Positions 10,385 through 22,668 of a stretch of DNA of 64,000 nucleotides are shown here, piece by piece; positions within the stretch are counted from its first letter, which is position 1, and every line of letters starts with the position of its first letter. The DNA is taken from positions 6,656,976 to 6,720,975 of the forward strand of contig NC_049990.1 of the NCBI RefSeq assembly GCF_000003815.2. The letters run 5' to 3'. A model generated the notes under the pieces. The model was not told the origin of the DNA. It made no database searches and saw only the letters and a list, made by a program, of their open reading frames with translations. Made by a program: the position numbers and the translations under genes. Source of the stretch: Branchiostoma floridae. Taxonomy: Eukaryota; Chordata; Leptocardii; Amphioxiformes; Branchiostomatidae.

Positions 10385-13300
10385 GTCCCTGGCATTTTAC
10401 GCGGCTGTCAGGCATACTCTGGTAACAACTTTACAAACGGTCGCACACTCCACCTGTCAATCATAGCAAATTCCCGCGCAAAACGTCGACCGACGCGTCA
10501 TGACCCTCGCCTCAGGAGAGATGTAGCCTCCTCATCAGTCTTTCCGAGACGGGCTATTTTGGGGTTTATGATATTTTTCTTAGCCTCCACCAGGCCTTCC
10601 TACGGAGGTATGGGGATCGTAGAATCCCCCCCCCCCCCAAAAAAAAATGGGAAAATTGGCCAATTAGTACATGCTCAGGTCAATGTTCCCCTTTGCGGCC
10701 GACCAACTCCTCTGTAGTAGCAAAACTCCCCTGGCAAATTATTCTCCCTATAACAGCCAGTGTAGTCAGTCTGGTATACTTAGAGACTAATCTTTTTGAT
10801 AGCACCTGATGATTTTAAGATCTATTGCATTCAGTGTCAGTTGACCGCGGTAGTAGTACATGAATGCGATGACTGAATCATGATCATAGATCTAAAATGC
10901 CATCAGAAAAAAGCATGTTAATGCGCAATGAAGACCTTTATTATACGCTTTTTGCTCCCTGGGCTAAGTACATGTCACTTGATAACAATCATATACATGT
11001 AACAATGATAACAACCATATACATTTGTATGTACATATAAACGTCTAATCTATACATTTAACTTCCTCTCGCTTCCTGGTAATTGCATCAATGTAGGTAG
11101 TTGTATGATTGGTTTATCGAAGGCTGTAAGGAATATAAATTTCTTATTCAAGTATCTGTAGTGGGAAAATAGTTAGATAGAATGCTTCTATCGCTATCGT
11201 ACAAAGGACTATAGTAAAGTGTGCCTCGTCTTCTACTTTATTTAAACTACATGAGAAGCCAAAGAGAGCCCGACTCGTGGAGCCTGCTGTGGAGGTTAGA
11301 ACGGCAGTGTGATGTAAATGCCCACAGCTGTCGCGCCACCATTTCTATATACCGCACGCACGCACAGCACAGCGCACCCAGACACTGAATCACTTCCACA
11401 CTCCAGCACTAGTGGAACGGAACCGCGCAGTCATAATACGTGAGGCATAATACATCCTCCCTACGTGTGTTTATACTTCCTATAACCTGGATACTCGCCA
11501 ACGCGTCTAGCTCTCCCCGTGGAATTGCAATTCTAACGTCTGAGCGGATTTTGATAGGACACGGAATCACATCAGAGTCGCAGCTTCTCGTGTTGTTACA
11601 ACTCGCCGTTCTTCAATCCAGCGCGAACAAAGGGATTTTACTATCTCCACAACGCAGGTACGTATATGTTTATAATTAACCTTATGTGGAAATGCTATAA
11701 GTGAAACCTTAACACTGATAAGGCCTTGGAAAAAATATTGTATTTCTGACCCGACCGACAATACATGCCGACCCTAGTCGGGGGTGGGGTGGTAGAAGGA
11801 GGGGTGACGACCGCTCGCAAAGGACATAAAAATTTTGGCTCTGAGTACAGTGATGACAGTGTTATAGAATCGTTTTCCACCGTTCTCCTTATTTCTATAC
11901 AATAGACAATTGTCCTTGTACATTGCATATCTGTATAGTTCAAATATGAGATTCGTAAAATACCCAGTTGTATTTCAGTTTTACCTGGCAATTTCTTGAA
12001 CAGGATTGGTTGGATTAATTCGTTCAACGTTTAGAAGAAGAAAAAAGAGCTGGATAATCCATACCTATCGATCATAATTCATCAAGTGCGCCATCATCGG
12101 ACACACCACATTGATCTTCGTAGACCTGATTCATTTTGCTCAATTCATCCAAATATGCCTCTATTGTCCTTGGCTTTTTTACAATCTCCAAACTTAGTAC
12201 CAACTTGCTCTAAATTTTTGGAAAGAGCACTGATTGTGTGTACTGAAGATTTTGCCTGCCAGACGACTCAAACTACGGATTCCGTTCCTTGATATTGGCT
12301 TTGACGTCTCCCCTCCCTGCACCAATATCTGCAGCGACATTTTTCCGCTTTACTGATGGTTGAAATGCATCGCAGCCGACAGTAATTGCCACAGCTATCG
12401 AGCACCTGTGGCGCGCACTTCTTGGCACAGTTTGTAATTTTGCGTATGATGATGTGTGTGGAGGTAGAAGCCCTCTCACAGAACGCATGTGCGGCGATAG
12501 GAATTCTTAGTAATATGTCAAAAGTGAAGGCGCCGAAAAAGAAAACTAATCGCACCAATATTACCTGAAATTACGATTTTTTGTTTGTGATTTTTTAAAC
12601 TTCTAAAAACCGCAATTTCAGGCGACATTGCGCTTTTGAAGTTTAAGAAAAATCGCAATTTAGGAAATGTCTCAAATTAATTCATAGCAACATTGCGATT
12701 TCCGATATAAATTCTCACCTGAGCTTTATATCCAAATGCTCCCACGTCAGTCTAACCACAATGGAAAACTTGCTCGCCCTCTCAATTTTTTGCGCTATTT
12801 GGTGCGGTCCAGTGAGACACCAACTACTACACGATATCGGTTATCTATTGCCATAACAAACGTTTAAACAGCAGTACCCGTGACAGCTTGGTTCTGGCCC
12901 ATGTACCACTATCTCGGGCACGGATCGAAGTTGAAGGTCATCCAAGTCATCGCTGCAATGTGAAGGTCAACACCACCCCCACCCCGCCCCCAACACACAC
13001 AAACACAAGTTTGTATAACGTCCCAGAAATAGTGATCTTCGCAATACGTAGATCACTAAAAAAATCGTTGCTACTCCCCTGTCGAGATATCAGTTAAAAT
13101 GGTAAGAACATTTATTTTCAATTCACACACAATTATCACGATCGCATAAAAACTCCAATCACATTAGTTAAATCCATTGCGGTTTATTTAAAATGCGGTC
13201 TAGTAAATTGCTATCACAGCATAAATGGCTGTCAAATATGGCTTCGTATACTGTGGCATTAAGTGATTTTTATTTGCGCATAAGTGGCTATACAGGAGTT

Positions 13301-15066
13301 TAAATTGAGTCAGATAGTAGGTGATATTCCGTATGTTTGTAAACCAGTCGTAGATGTTTGCCTGAATACCCCAAGAGAGCCTCCCGCCAGTGAACTCCAT
13401 CTCGCCCCGAGGATGACAGATCGCCGTATTGATGTTGTAGACGGTTTTCCGATCACCACGCGACGTCCGCTCGCCAGCGGCCAATTCAGCGGTTCCTGAG
13501 AGGTAAACAGATGGCCATGACGGGCGTCTAAGACATGGAACGTAACGTTAAGCTCTCCATTAAGACTCTCTTATCCTTTGAATTTTAGTATTCCAGCTTG
13601 TGCAAGCTACAACGGTGACCAAACAGACGCTGTGTACAGGAGTGCTATCACGACAACAAATTCACAGCCACGAGCGAGAGGTAACGTTAGACACAATCTT
13701 TATCTAAATCACGCTTCCCTGCTAAGATTACAGACCGCTATCGTTACGTATGTCTTTACGGAAGTCCAATGTGTATGTTATACATGCTAATGCTTTGTGT
13801 TGATATCTCAGTCATCCGTGAATGTTAGTGGAGGGTATAGATGTCGCGAACACATTTGTCACGGGAAATGTGATAAGAGTGTGATTGGATCCGTTTCAGT
13901 CCTTGGTAATAGTTTTCACCATACATACCCTTCAATTTTGTGGACTGGAAAAAACAGTAGAAACCGGCGAAGGCGTGGGAAAATGTTGTGTCTCTGGTTA
14001 TCATTTTACCTGACAGACCCTAGCATAACATGCCGACCATGGAGGGTCAGGAACATAATGAAATTCTGGTTGATGAAAACGTTGCAGTATCATTTTCCAG
14101 CAATTTCTCCTCAAACGGTATCTGTTGGAGCAGTTCAGCCGAAATCTAAAAGAATAAATATACAGCTAAAAATGAAACTGAGAAAAAGGAGAATCCGTTC
14201 CTACCCATCCTATTTTTCCAGACCTAAACTCCGAATCACATCATCTGTTTTTCTGGACCTAATACATGTAATAAGGTAAACTGTTCAGCAGTTCAATTTG
14301 CAGTTCAATTTGCTTCTTTTGTGCACTTAACCCTCTGAAATTACTCCACTTTTTGCAATTGTGTGTTTCCTTCCAATTTCTAGTCTGCTGCACTATTTGC
14401 CTAGTCCACAGAATTGCCTGCTTGAGTCTAATAACTATTATTTTCTCTCGTTGCTTTGGTATTCACATACATCAAACGAGACAGCATATGGTTGTGATGA
14501 AATGAGATAGAACAAGATAACATTTCCTCATATGAATGTATGTATACGAGACGTGCTGTGTTTCATAGTGGGTAGGACATGGCTATTGACAGGATGCTCC
14601 TAAACGAATAGTGCCAAAAAGTCCTATTGACATGAAGCACAGAAATACCTTAAATTCGGTGAACATCGCTTAAAATCTGTGCAATGCCTTCGTTTGAGTC
14701 ATTACCAGACGTTCTTCTTTTCTTCCAAAATCCATTTTGTATCGTTCTAGTCAATTATTCTTACCCTGTCTTGTACAATTTTACAGGATTATTGTTATGG
14801 TTAGGGTTAACAACTTGACAGGATCACGAAGTGTTATTCCCAATGAAACATCCTGTCAATAGTGCCGAAAAAATCTCGTTAACCGAAGAGATTTTTTTTC
14901 AACAGTACACAAAAATTCGTATTGATAACCATTACATCCTGCTATTTTCTATTGACCAATACATCCTGTCAAAAGTGCGGATAAATTTTAGTGACTGGGA
15001 CATCTTGCCAATAGCTTGGCCAATTGGATATGTCGTCCAGTCTCCAGTTCCAATCATCCCTTGGAA

Positions 15067-15228
15067 AACACAATAATCTGTTTTATTTTCTGGTCACTGG
15101 TCCAACTAAGGATGTGATCAGTTGTGATTCTGAAGGAAAGGTAAAATACAATAATCTGTTTTATTTTCCGGTCACTGCTGGTTCAACTAAGGATGTAATG
15201 AGCAGTGATTCTGAAGAAACGGTTTTCC
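15067..15228 (+). repeat. Two tandem units of about 80 bp
   Basis: Two adjacent copies begin ACAATAATCTGTTTTATTTT and continue through GGTCACTG, CAACTAAGGATGT and GTGATTCTGAAG. They differ by a few substitutions and a 3-base insertion. The array is short and the neighbouring frame is not gene-like. Confidence 0.8.
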
Positions 15229-16828
15229 ATCCCTGGCACTTACAGATAATATCCGGTCTTCAGTGGGTCGGGTCCAAGAGTTGCTTCCGTTCAATTACAC
15301 AGGGCTGATTGAATCTGCCAGCGCCGGAATTATGTGCTAGTTTATTTATATGTCTTCGTAACGAAATGACTACAAGCGGAAAACTGCAGATATATCTTCA
15401 CTATGGTTCTCACGAGGTAATTAGTTTGGATACGAATCCTTCACAACCTGGGACAAGCACAGATTGCGTATTGTCTCCCAGCAGAGGTTTTGGCCGGGGA
15501 AGGGTAGTAGTGGTCGTTTTTGTTTTCTTTTTTCCTTCGTTCCGTTGAAAGACCATACAAAGACCAAAATTGGATTTGTGTTACTCTTGATTTCATAATT
15601 GAAAAAAGATACAAAAATATAGCCCAAAAGGCAGACAGTAGAACACACAAAACGTAAAAACTTCTTTTTCTTTGTCTATACAACGTGCTTTCATCAATGC
15701 TGAAAGCTCATTGCTCTATGCAGTTCGTTGCAAAAGAGACCTGTCCAATATTTGGGTCATAGCGCGGTCACAACCTCTAATAGTGGAAGGAGAGTGTTTG
15801 CAAGCAAAAGCGGTCATCGTTAAGTACAATACCAGCTACCACCCCCCACCCAACCCTACGAAGACTATGCTTGGAGACTACAGATTACATGGTAATGGTA
15901 ATATTGAGTGTGTAAATAGCACTCCTTACACCCAGCCACGAAAAACCAACGGTTCCCCCTGCCAACACGCATTCCTAAGGCGTCCAGAATAGTTCCTAAG
16001 CAATCCAGGGGGTATAATGGTATAATATGCGCGACAGCATATATAGTAATTTGTGATTTCTGACGAGCGCCGGCCTGTTTCAGCTCAATGGCACGGATAT
16101 TTGAGGCGGTGTTATAACATAGATTTCATGGTTGATCCCGGGCGTATAAAGGCAAATTTAGGCCACAGCAAGTACATTTTATGGATCACATGATACAGAC
16201 TCCAGATTGAATACAAGGGCGTGAAAAAAAGCAAGATGGTTACAAGAAACATGAATATTCAAAGTATAGACAAAAAACGCAGTGAAAAATGGTAACACAG
16301 CCAACAAGTTTTTTTTATTCTTGTATTCAGGAAGTATACAAAGTGACATCAGTATGCTAGCCTTGTATCTCATTACGTTTTAAGTTGGTGCAATCTTGAA
16401 AGGCACAAGTGTTCCTTCTACAACCATCGAACTATAGCTAGTTTTACTTCTATTATTACTCATAACTACCTTACTAGCATCACTATTACAAGTACACTTA
16501 AGACGACATTAAGACATTTTTTTTCCATTTTCGTATTTTTGTTGTTATCTGGCTCTATGAGAGCATTTAACGGTAAATCGGTCGAAATCAGTGCACGCGC
16601 TGATGCCATCCATAAAATTTACTTGATGAGGCCTTTCGAACGTCAGACTGACACCAATGAATCGTCTTCGGTAGACTGTGTTCACGAACTGTGTACTCTT
16701 GTGTCTGGGTCGACTAACCCTCACACTCTTCCTGACTACAAATAAAGTCATCTACAAGGAAATGTTAGAATGCTAAATCGTGACGATTTCTAGCTCCCCG
16801 TTTGATGTTAGTCTGTTACGAGGACTTC

Positions 16829-17001
16829 TTAATCTACAAGCAGATTCTACGGTGCCATAAGATAGTATCGAAGCTGGCAAAGGAGTATAGTCGGCCAAAG
16901 GGAGTCAAACGGGCACCGGAGCATACACACTCTTCACTCTTCTGCCAGATTTTGATACTAGCTTATGCTACCGTGTCTGTAACGTATCTGCTTGGAGATT
17001 A
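16829..17001. mobile_element. Imperfect inverted-repeat MITE (TAATCTCCAAGCAGAT family), copy 1
   Basis: The left arm TAATCTACAAGCAGATTCTA with CGGTGCCATAAGATAGTATC is matched by the reversed right arm near 16950-17001. The copy at 45187 has the same arms and length. Confidence 0.7.
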
Positions 17002-17170
17002 TAATCAATGTGATTTTCCGTTTGGCCTAATTTTGATGTGTCTGGTTGGTTACTTGTGCGTTCGCGGTTATTTAATGCAGTAGAGTGACTGGTGTCCACA
17101 CGTTATACAGACCGGGGACAATGACCGGATGTTAGGTCAAAGGTCCTAGAAAGATCCCATACAAAGGAGG

Positions 17171-17661
17171 GGCCGCGTAGCACAGTGGTAGTGTATTCGG
17201 CCCGTGACCGAGAGGTCGCCGGTTCGAATCCGCATGCCGTGTTGCCGGTCTTGTGCCCTTGGGGAAGGCACTTTACACGACTTTCCTCACTTTACTCAAG
17301 TGAAAAATGAGTCGTCCCTCGGATAGGACGTTAAATGGAGGTCCCGTGTATGGGGAGAGTCATACCCTGTGCACGTTAAAGAACCCGCCACATGTGCGAA
17401 CATCCACCCGAGCGGATCAAACCATTCCGGCCAAAATAGGGGTAGGGAATCTCCCGAGCAGCCCTCGTAACCCCTGCTTCGCCTATTGGGTCAGTTAGTC
17501 CTCACTCATAGTGAGCAATTGGGCTGGTCTCAATCATGATGTTTCTGACCTAGGGCGAAGAGTTGCTGTTACAGTTCCAATCATGTAACCCGTAACATTG
17601 AGTGGCCTTCAGGCCTTGTTACGAGGTGACCATTGAGTAAAAAAAAAAAAAAAAAAAAAAA
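17171..17661 (+). repeat. tRNA-derived SINE with intact pol III A and B boxes
   Basis: The tRNA-like head carries an A box TAGCACAGTGG (17178-17188) and a B box GGTTCGAATCC (17221-17231), correctly spaced. The body has GCCCTTGGGGAAGGCACTTT and CTCACTTTACTCAAGTGAAA and a GACGTTAAATGGAGGTCCCG segment. It runs to a pure A tract at about 17640-17661. This is the best-preserved copy in the window; fragments of the same family lie at 2862-3020 (minus), about 49265-49330 and 54172-54260. Confidence 0.8.
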
Positions 17662-20600
17662 TACAATATATTTATAGGTCATCTTTATATATCTCCTGTC
17701 TCCAAGTTCCTTTTTATACACTTGCTTGCTACCTTATGAGTGCCAGTGGATAGAGTACATAACACTATATAAATCATCGAGAAACCCACAATGATGAATG
17801 AAATATTAAATTCACCAAAACAAACTAGAAATGTTTCACGGTTTCACCCTGTCCTATATTTTCCGCATCAGTTCCTCCTGTTCCACGGAAATGTTGAGAC
17901 GATCCAATTTGTTCTGGAAGCTACATTTTTTTTGTATTTGCTTCCTTTTCAGGTTGGCTGTTTTTGTGAAATTGTGTAATACTATATTCCGTAATATTCT
18001 TCATACCTATTTAAACGCTAAGACAGCCACAACATCCTACGTTATGAATGTCCTGTCAAGGACCGTATGTAGATCAATTATTCAGGAAGCTCGGCACAAT
18101 AATCCGCTCCTGGCACGACCCGGCACCCGCTGCTCGCTTCCTCGCCATTGTCGGGACTACGGGCTGAAAAGGAATAGAAAATAATCTGCTTTTCATCCAC
18201 GCTATTGTGCCGTGGAGAAAGGCTTTGTTCGTGTGACAGTACAGAGGCTCGCATAGGGGTAGCCACGATATCAAAACATATAGATTAATACAACTGCAAA
18301 TAATGACATTTCGGTCTTACAAGTAAACTGTTTGTGTGCCTTTGTTAATCCTTGTCAGTACTATTGTTCTGAACCAGTCATCTTTGTAACTAAACCCAAA
18401 ATAGATTTTACCTATGGCTTGTGTAGGGCAATACATTGTGCGGAGAGTGATATATTATGTTATCATTTCAGAACGCACCATCCCTGAATAACCAGAATTT
18501 AAAAAATAATCTGAAATTCACTGTTTAGGTCAACAATGCATTTTGTTTCGACCATGTTTGCTGTAGCATTCCACTAACATCCCTCTGTCGTATAATCGTC
18601 AACAATATAGTGGCTTCTTGTTTTAATGTAGTAGTTCATCATGTAGTAGTTGAGAAGTAAGAATAATTTTGGACACGTTGGGTTCTTTTATCATCATGAA
18701 CTATAAGTGTAACTTAGAACGCTGAGATCTCAGGTATACTGTGTAACCTGTTCGGTCTATTTACTACCTGCACCAAGGCCAATGTCCTTTAAATCTTACC
18801 GTAGCTATATATTGTTTCGTCGGTCGATAAAAACCATTAACAAAAGAGAGCAATAAAATATGGACCTATAATTGACTACATCATATGTTATATATCAAAA
18901 TCTTTGATGACACAACAAAAGTACAGCGACCCTCGTCAGGTCTATTACAGCTACATATAACGTTACTGCATATAAACAGACAAATGCATTTTTTTAATGT
19001 AATAGAGCTACAATAAGGTCCTTTTTAACCTCCTTGAGAGGTACAACTCAATGCACAAGGAGTGACTGCTAACCTACGGTATATGTAATTACAATATGTA
19101 AGCCTTTTCAGTAGTTTTCAACATGATGTCCTTGGTAGCTATAGCTACAGTGCGCAAATCATCGGTACATTTACTTTTGGAATTAGATTCGGTATTAATG
19201 GCTCTGGGTTAAATGGGCCGCAATTATATCCATGTGCACTAAGAGCGATAGACAGGTCCATTATAAAGAACAGGGGTGTCGATATAGATTCTTTTATTTC
19301 CTTGTTTCATAATGTTAACGTTCTTGAAAATTCAACTGGTATCTTATATTTGTCTATTCTATGGTGAGTTTAGACATTGGTTTATTTGATGTAATTCTTC
19401 AAAGTGTCCAAAAGATCCTGTACATGAGCTTTTAGTTAGAATTCAGAGCAATAAATGTTTGTGTCGTGATAACAAAAAATTCTGAATTTGAAAAAAAAAT
19501 TAATATCTTTAAACTTAGCCTTTACCTATAATCTAGTAACCTTTGTATCCAATATAGTACAGGAAAAAATGAGAGTCGACCGTATGTTGTTATTCCAGTC
19601 CTGACCGCAACGTTACCACCCGCCAACTGCCGACCTAATCCTACTGACCTTCGGGGTCAACATTCTCCCCATACCGCAGCAAAAATAACCCTACTTAAAG
19701 CGTACTCTCTCTCCAACTCTGCACCCCGCCAAGTGCGATCGTGAATGGGGAGCTGTGTTGTAACATTCCATCGACACAAATACTGTAAGTCTTCAAATAC
19801 TCACGGGGATTTTTGTATTTGTAGTTTTGGGCGAAATCACCTTGAAGCCGTGGATAGTTTTTTTGCTACGTTTTTGTTTACTTAAATACCGCGAAAACCT
19901 TTCTACTTATAAAAAGATATAAAATCATTGCAAAAATTTGTGAACTTACAGATGACTGATCAGTGCTTTGTTTTGGTGCCAAATGGGAATATTGGATATA
20001 ATTACCTAGGTTTAACATTAGTTTGTATTCTAAACCCTTGCTATATATTAGTTCATCTTTATGGTGTAGTCAATTATAAGCCCATGTCTTTGTTGCTCTT
20101 TTATTAATGTTCTTATCGACCGAAGAACTAAGAGCTTGTGATAAATGTAAACCTGCGTACAGTAGGCTGAATTTCAATAATGATCTTAGTCACATATTTT
20201 ACTTGTCATCCTTTCGGTAAAGTTGAAAGATTTTATGCTAACAGATGCTATAAAATTGTGAATGAAATAGTTCTACGGTAGGCTCTGCAATCTCTCACGG
20301 CGGCGAATAATCGCTAGATTTTAACTTTTTTTCTGTAATATTCTACTGGACATTTCAAGGAATATTTCTGACACTCAAAGCTGTGGCCATTATCCATTTC
20401 AACATAATTGTTATTTTGGTGTTTGATGATGTAGTAATAATGGGTAATGACAGGCAATTAATTTACCAGCACGCGCAGCTCTGACGATATTTGGTATTCA
20501 GCTGGTATTCAGAATTTTCGTTTTTTTTTCACAGTTCTGGTGTATTAGCTTCTCCATTTGTATTTATGTTACCTTCACAGAAGGTACATACTGTTTTTGC

Positions 20601-21290
20601 TCTGTTTCTTCTTCTTTTCCGCACAAATAAAAAACATGAATATCTCCGAAACTAGACCTTGGAATATCTCGTAATTCAGCAAGCTGGTAGGTCTGCACAT
20701 AAGACACTGCACCTTGGTCATTTGGTCCCCTAAAGATACCAAAAAATGATTTTATGGGGCAAAAAAGGGTGAAAAAACTAGCAATTTTAACACAAAATCG
20801 AACTTTCGAACCCAATAGAACTTTGGAACTACGTTCCAAGGCCCCGAGGTCAACGACCGGTAGCTATGGAACCCGCCCGGGAGATATGGAACATGGTGTT
20901 CGAACGAGGTCAACGACCGCTGCTAAGCAACACGGAAGTGTCCGCCCGTCAAATGATGACTTCATCTTGCTTTAGACGGCCTGAATTGGGCCAGAAGCCG
21001 TCCTCTGAATGATTTGTGGAATTCATTTTGCCAAGAAGTAATAAGAGATCAAGAAATTCACAGAGCTTTGACTTTATTTTGCCGAATATCGGCACCCTTT
21101 GCAATCAAATTCAAGGAAGGTAGAATGAAATTGAGCGCAGGCAGAATGAAATTTAATGCCCCCAAAGTATCAAAATGTGTCTCGGTCTAGGTCAGTTCTA
21201 AGTATTTGTTTCAATACTTTCCTTGATTTTGTTTAAGCTATAGGTTTTGCAACCTGCACAAGCCAGTTTTACCATGAGCCATCCAAACAT
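17662..21290. other. AT-rich intergenic or intronic DNA
   Basis: No gene-like frame, no long repeat and no RNA gene is visible. Frames are short and compositionally unlike the recognised exons. Confidence 0.5.
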
Positions 21291-21296
21291 TGTTCA

Positions 21297-21447
21297 GGTT
21301 GAGTCGGGGCGGCGGCGGTGGCGGCGGGGCGGTGGCGGCCGGGGCGCCCAGCGCGGTGTTCTCGCCAGGATTTTGTCACAGCGTCGGGGCAGGGGGCAGG
21401 TGTCCGAGGGGGGGGGGGCGGCCCAGGGGGGCAAAGCCCCCCTTAAG
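21297..21447 (+). other. G-rich tract with many G runs (G-quadruplex potential)
   Basis: The strand is dominated by GGCGGCGG and GGGG blocks and includes a run of more than ten G. A 93-residue frame crosses it (21247-21528), but its Gly/Arg composition follows from the base composition, so I do not call it a gene. Confidence 0.7.
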
Positions 21448-21820
21448 CTCTTGCATTTTAGGCTAATCAGAAGGCTTATTCTATCAGTTTTTAGGGCCAT
21501 ATCTACGATAATCGTAGCAGTCACTTAACTTCTTTTCAGCAGTATTTCGGGTCAAAGAGTCAAAGACAACTAAAAACTCATAAACAACAAACTTTACTCA
21601 GCTCAACAGTACTTATAACTATCGTCCGGTTTGTCATCCGAAGCTGAAGCGCTTCTTTATAGCGCTAGTACCTTCGCTGCGCTGCCGTGACGTGCGATTG
21701 ATGTTGACGGTCTTATATCCCTACGTCGCCGCCTCGCTGTCAGACGATATTCCAACGGACATGTTTCAAGGAAAATATCCGGCGAAACCGCTGTTCCGCG
21801 TCAGATTCTATTCTATAAAA

Positions 21821-21836
21821 CACGTAACGTTACGTG
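21821..21836. other. Perfect 16-bp palindrome CACGTAACGTTACGTG
   Basis: The string equals its own reverse complement and contains the AACGTT core found repeatedly in the window. A factor-binding role is possible but unproven. Confidence 0.6.
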
Positions 21837-22148
21837 GGAATAAATGTTACAGTCTAATAAATATTTTGTAGAAGCACCGCTGTGGGGAAGTCCAAGGAAT
21901 GCAATAATCACGTAGCATATGTTCGCTGTCAACTGGCACGCGGCTGTTTGAAACTCTAACCAACAGCGGCGGCCTTTGATGAAGTGGGCGAAAAAGTGCA
22001 CTGCCTTGGTAACAAGGAAGCCGACGGTGTGGGCGGGGCCACATGGCGAGACTTCTCCCCCGAAAGCCCCGGCCCCGAAAGGAAATGCCCGGGTTTTACA
22101 TACAAACTTACGATGGTTTGAATTTTACATTGCCGAATCAAAGAGCTT

Positions 22149-22668
22149 CAAATTTAGAACAGGAAATTTGGAAACGCGGACGGTCTTGCTCTAGAAATAT
22201 GTCAGAAAGAATTGATTCTGTTTTCCGCGCTGAAAAAGAAATGACGCAACCAGTTGTAAGAGCCTTTGTGTTGATCAACAAATAAGGACATTCGCGGGAA
22301 ATCTGGCTGTTCCGGGGAGGGATCCCACCCCCTGGTCACATGCGGCAAGGCCTACTCGCTACCCTGTTTACATTTTTGCACGAACGCAAGGCCGGCACAC
22401 GCAAAATTTAGGAACAGGAAATTTGGGGACGCGACCCGCTCTTGCTCTAGAAATGTGTAAGAAAGAATTGATTCTATTTTCCGCGGTGAAAAAGAAATGA
22501 CGCAACTAGTTGTAAGCGCCTTTGTGTTGATCAACCCCGCTCCCCAAATAAGGACTTTCGCGGGAAATCTTATACATTTTGGCTGTTCCGGGGAGGGATC
22601 CCACCCCGCTGGTCACTCGTGGCGGCAAGTCCTCTGTTTACAATCATTTCGCGCGAACGCAAGGGCGA
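22149..22668 (+). repeat. Tandem duplication, two units of about 250 bp
   Basis: Unit 1 (22149-22394) and unit 2 (22402-22668) share AGAACAGGAAATTTGG-like starts, TCTTGCTCTAGAAAT, GAAAGAATTGATTCT, AAAAAGAAATGACGCAAC, TTCCGGGGAGGGATCCCACC and the CGAACGCAAGG end. Unit 2 has small insertions. The frames inside are not conserved between units, which argues against coding. Confidence 0.85.

Larger units (their letters stand above)
8396..16828. other. Intergenic or long-intron DNA without recognised genes
   Basis: Apart from the repeats listed separately, I see no convincing exon. Points seen: a C9-10/A8 tract at about 10628-10648; a CpG-richer stretch at about 11230-11660 ending in a donor-like CAACGCAG|GTACGT, which could be a noncoding first exon of a downstream gene; another CpG-rich stretch at about 13380-13500; and several copies of the palindromic word AACGTT. 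Confidence 0.5.

Noticed and set aside
13797-14279. 160-residue plus-strand frame
   Set aside because: No recognisable domain and low-information basic sequence; nearby words recur at about 11760-11980, suggesting repeat DNA.
21247-21528. 93-residue Gly/Arg-rich frame
   Set aside because: Its composition follows directly from the G-rich tract; no domain, no splice context.
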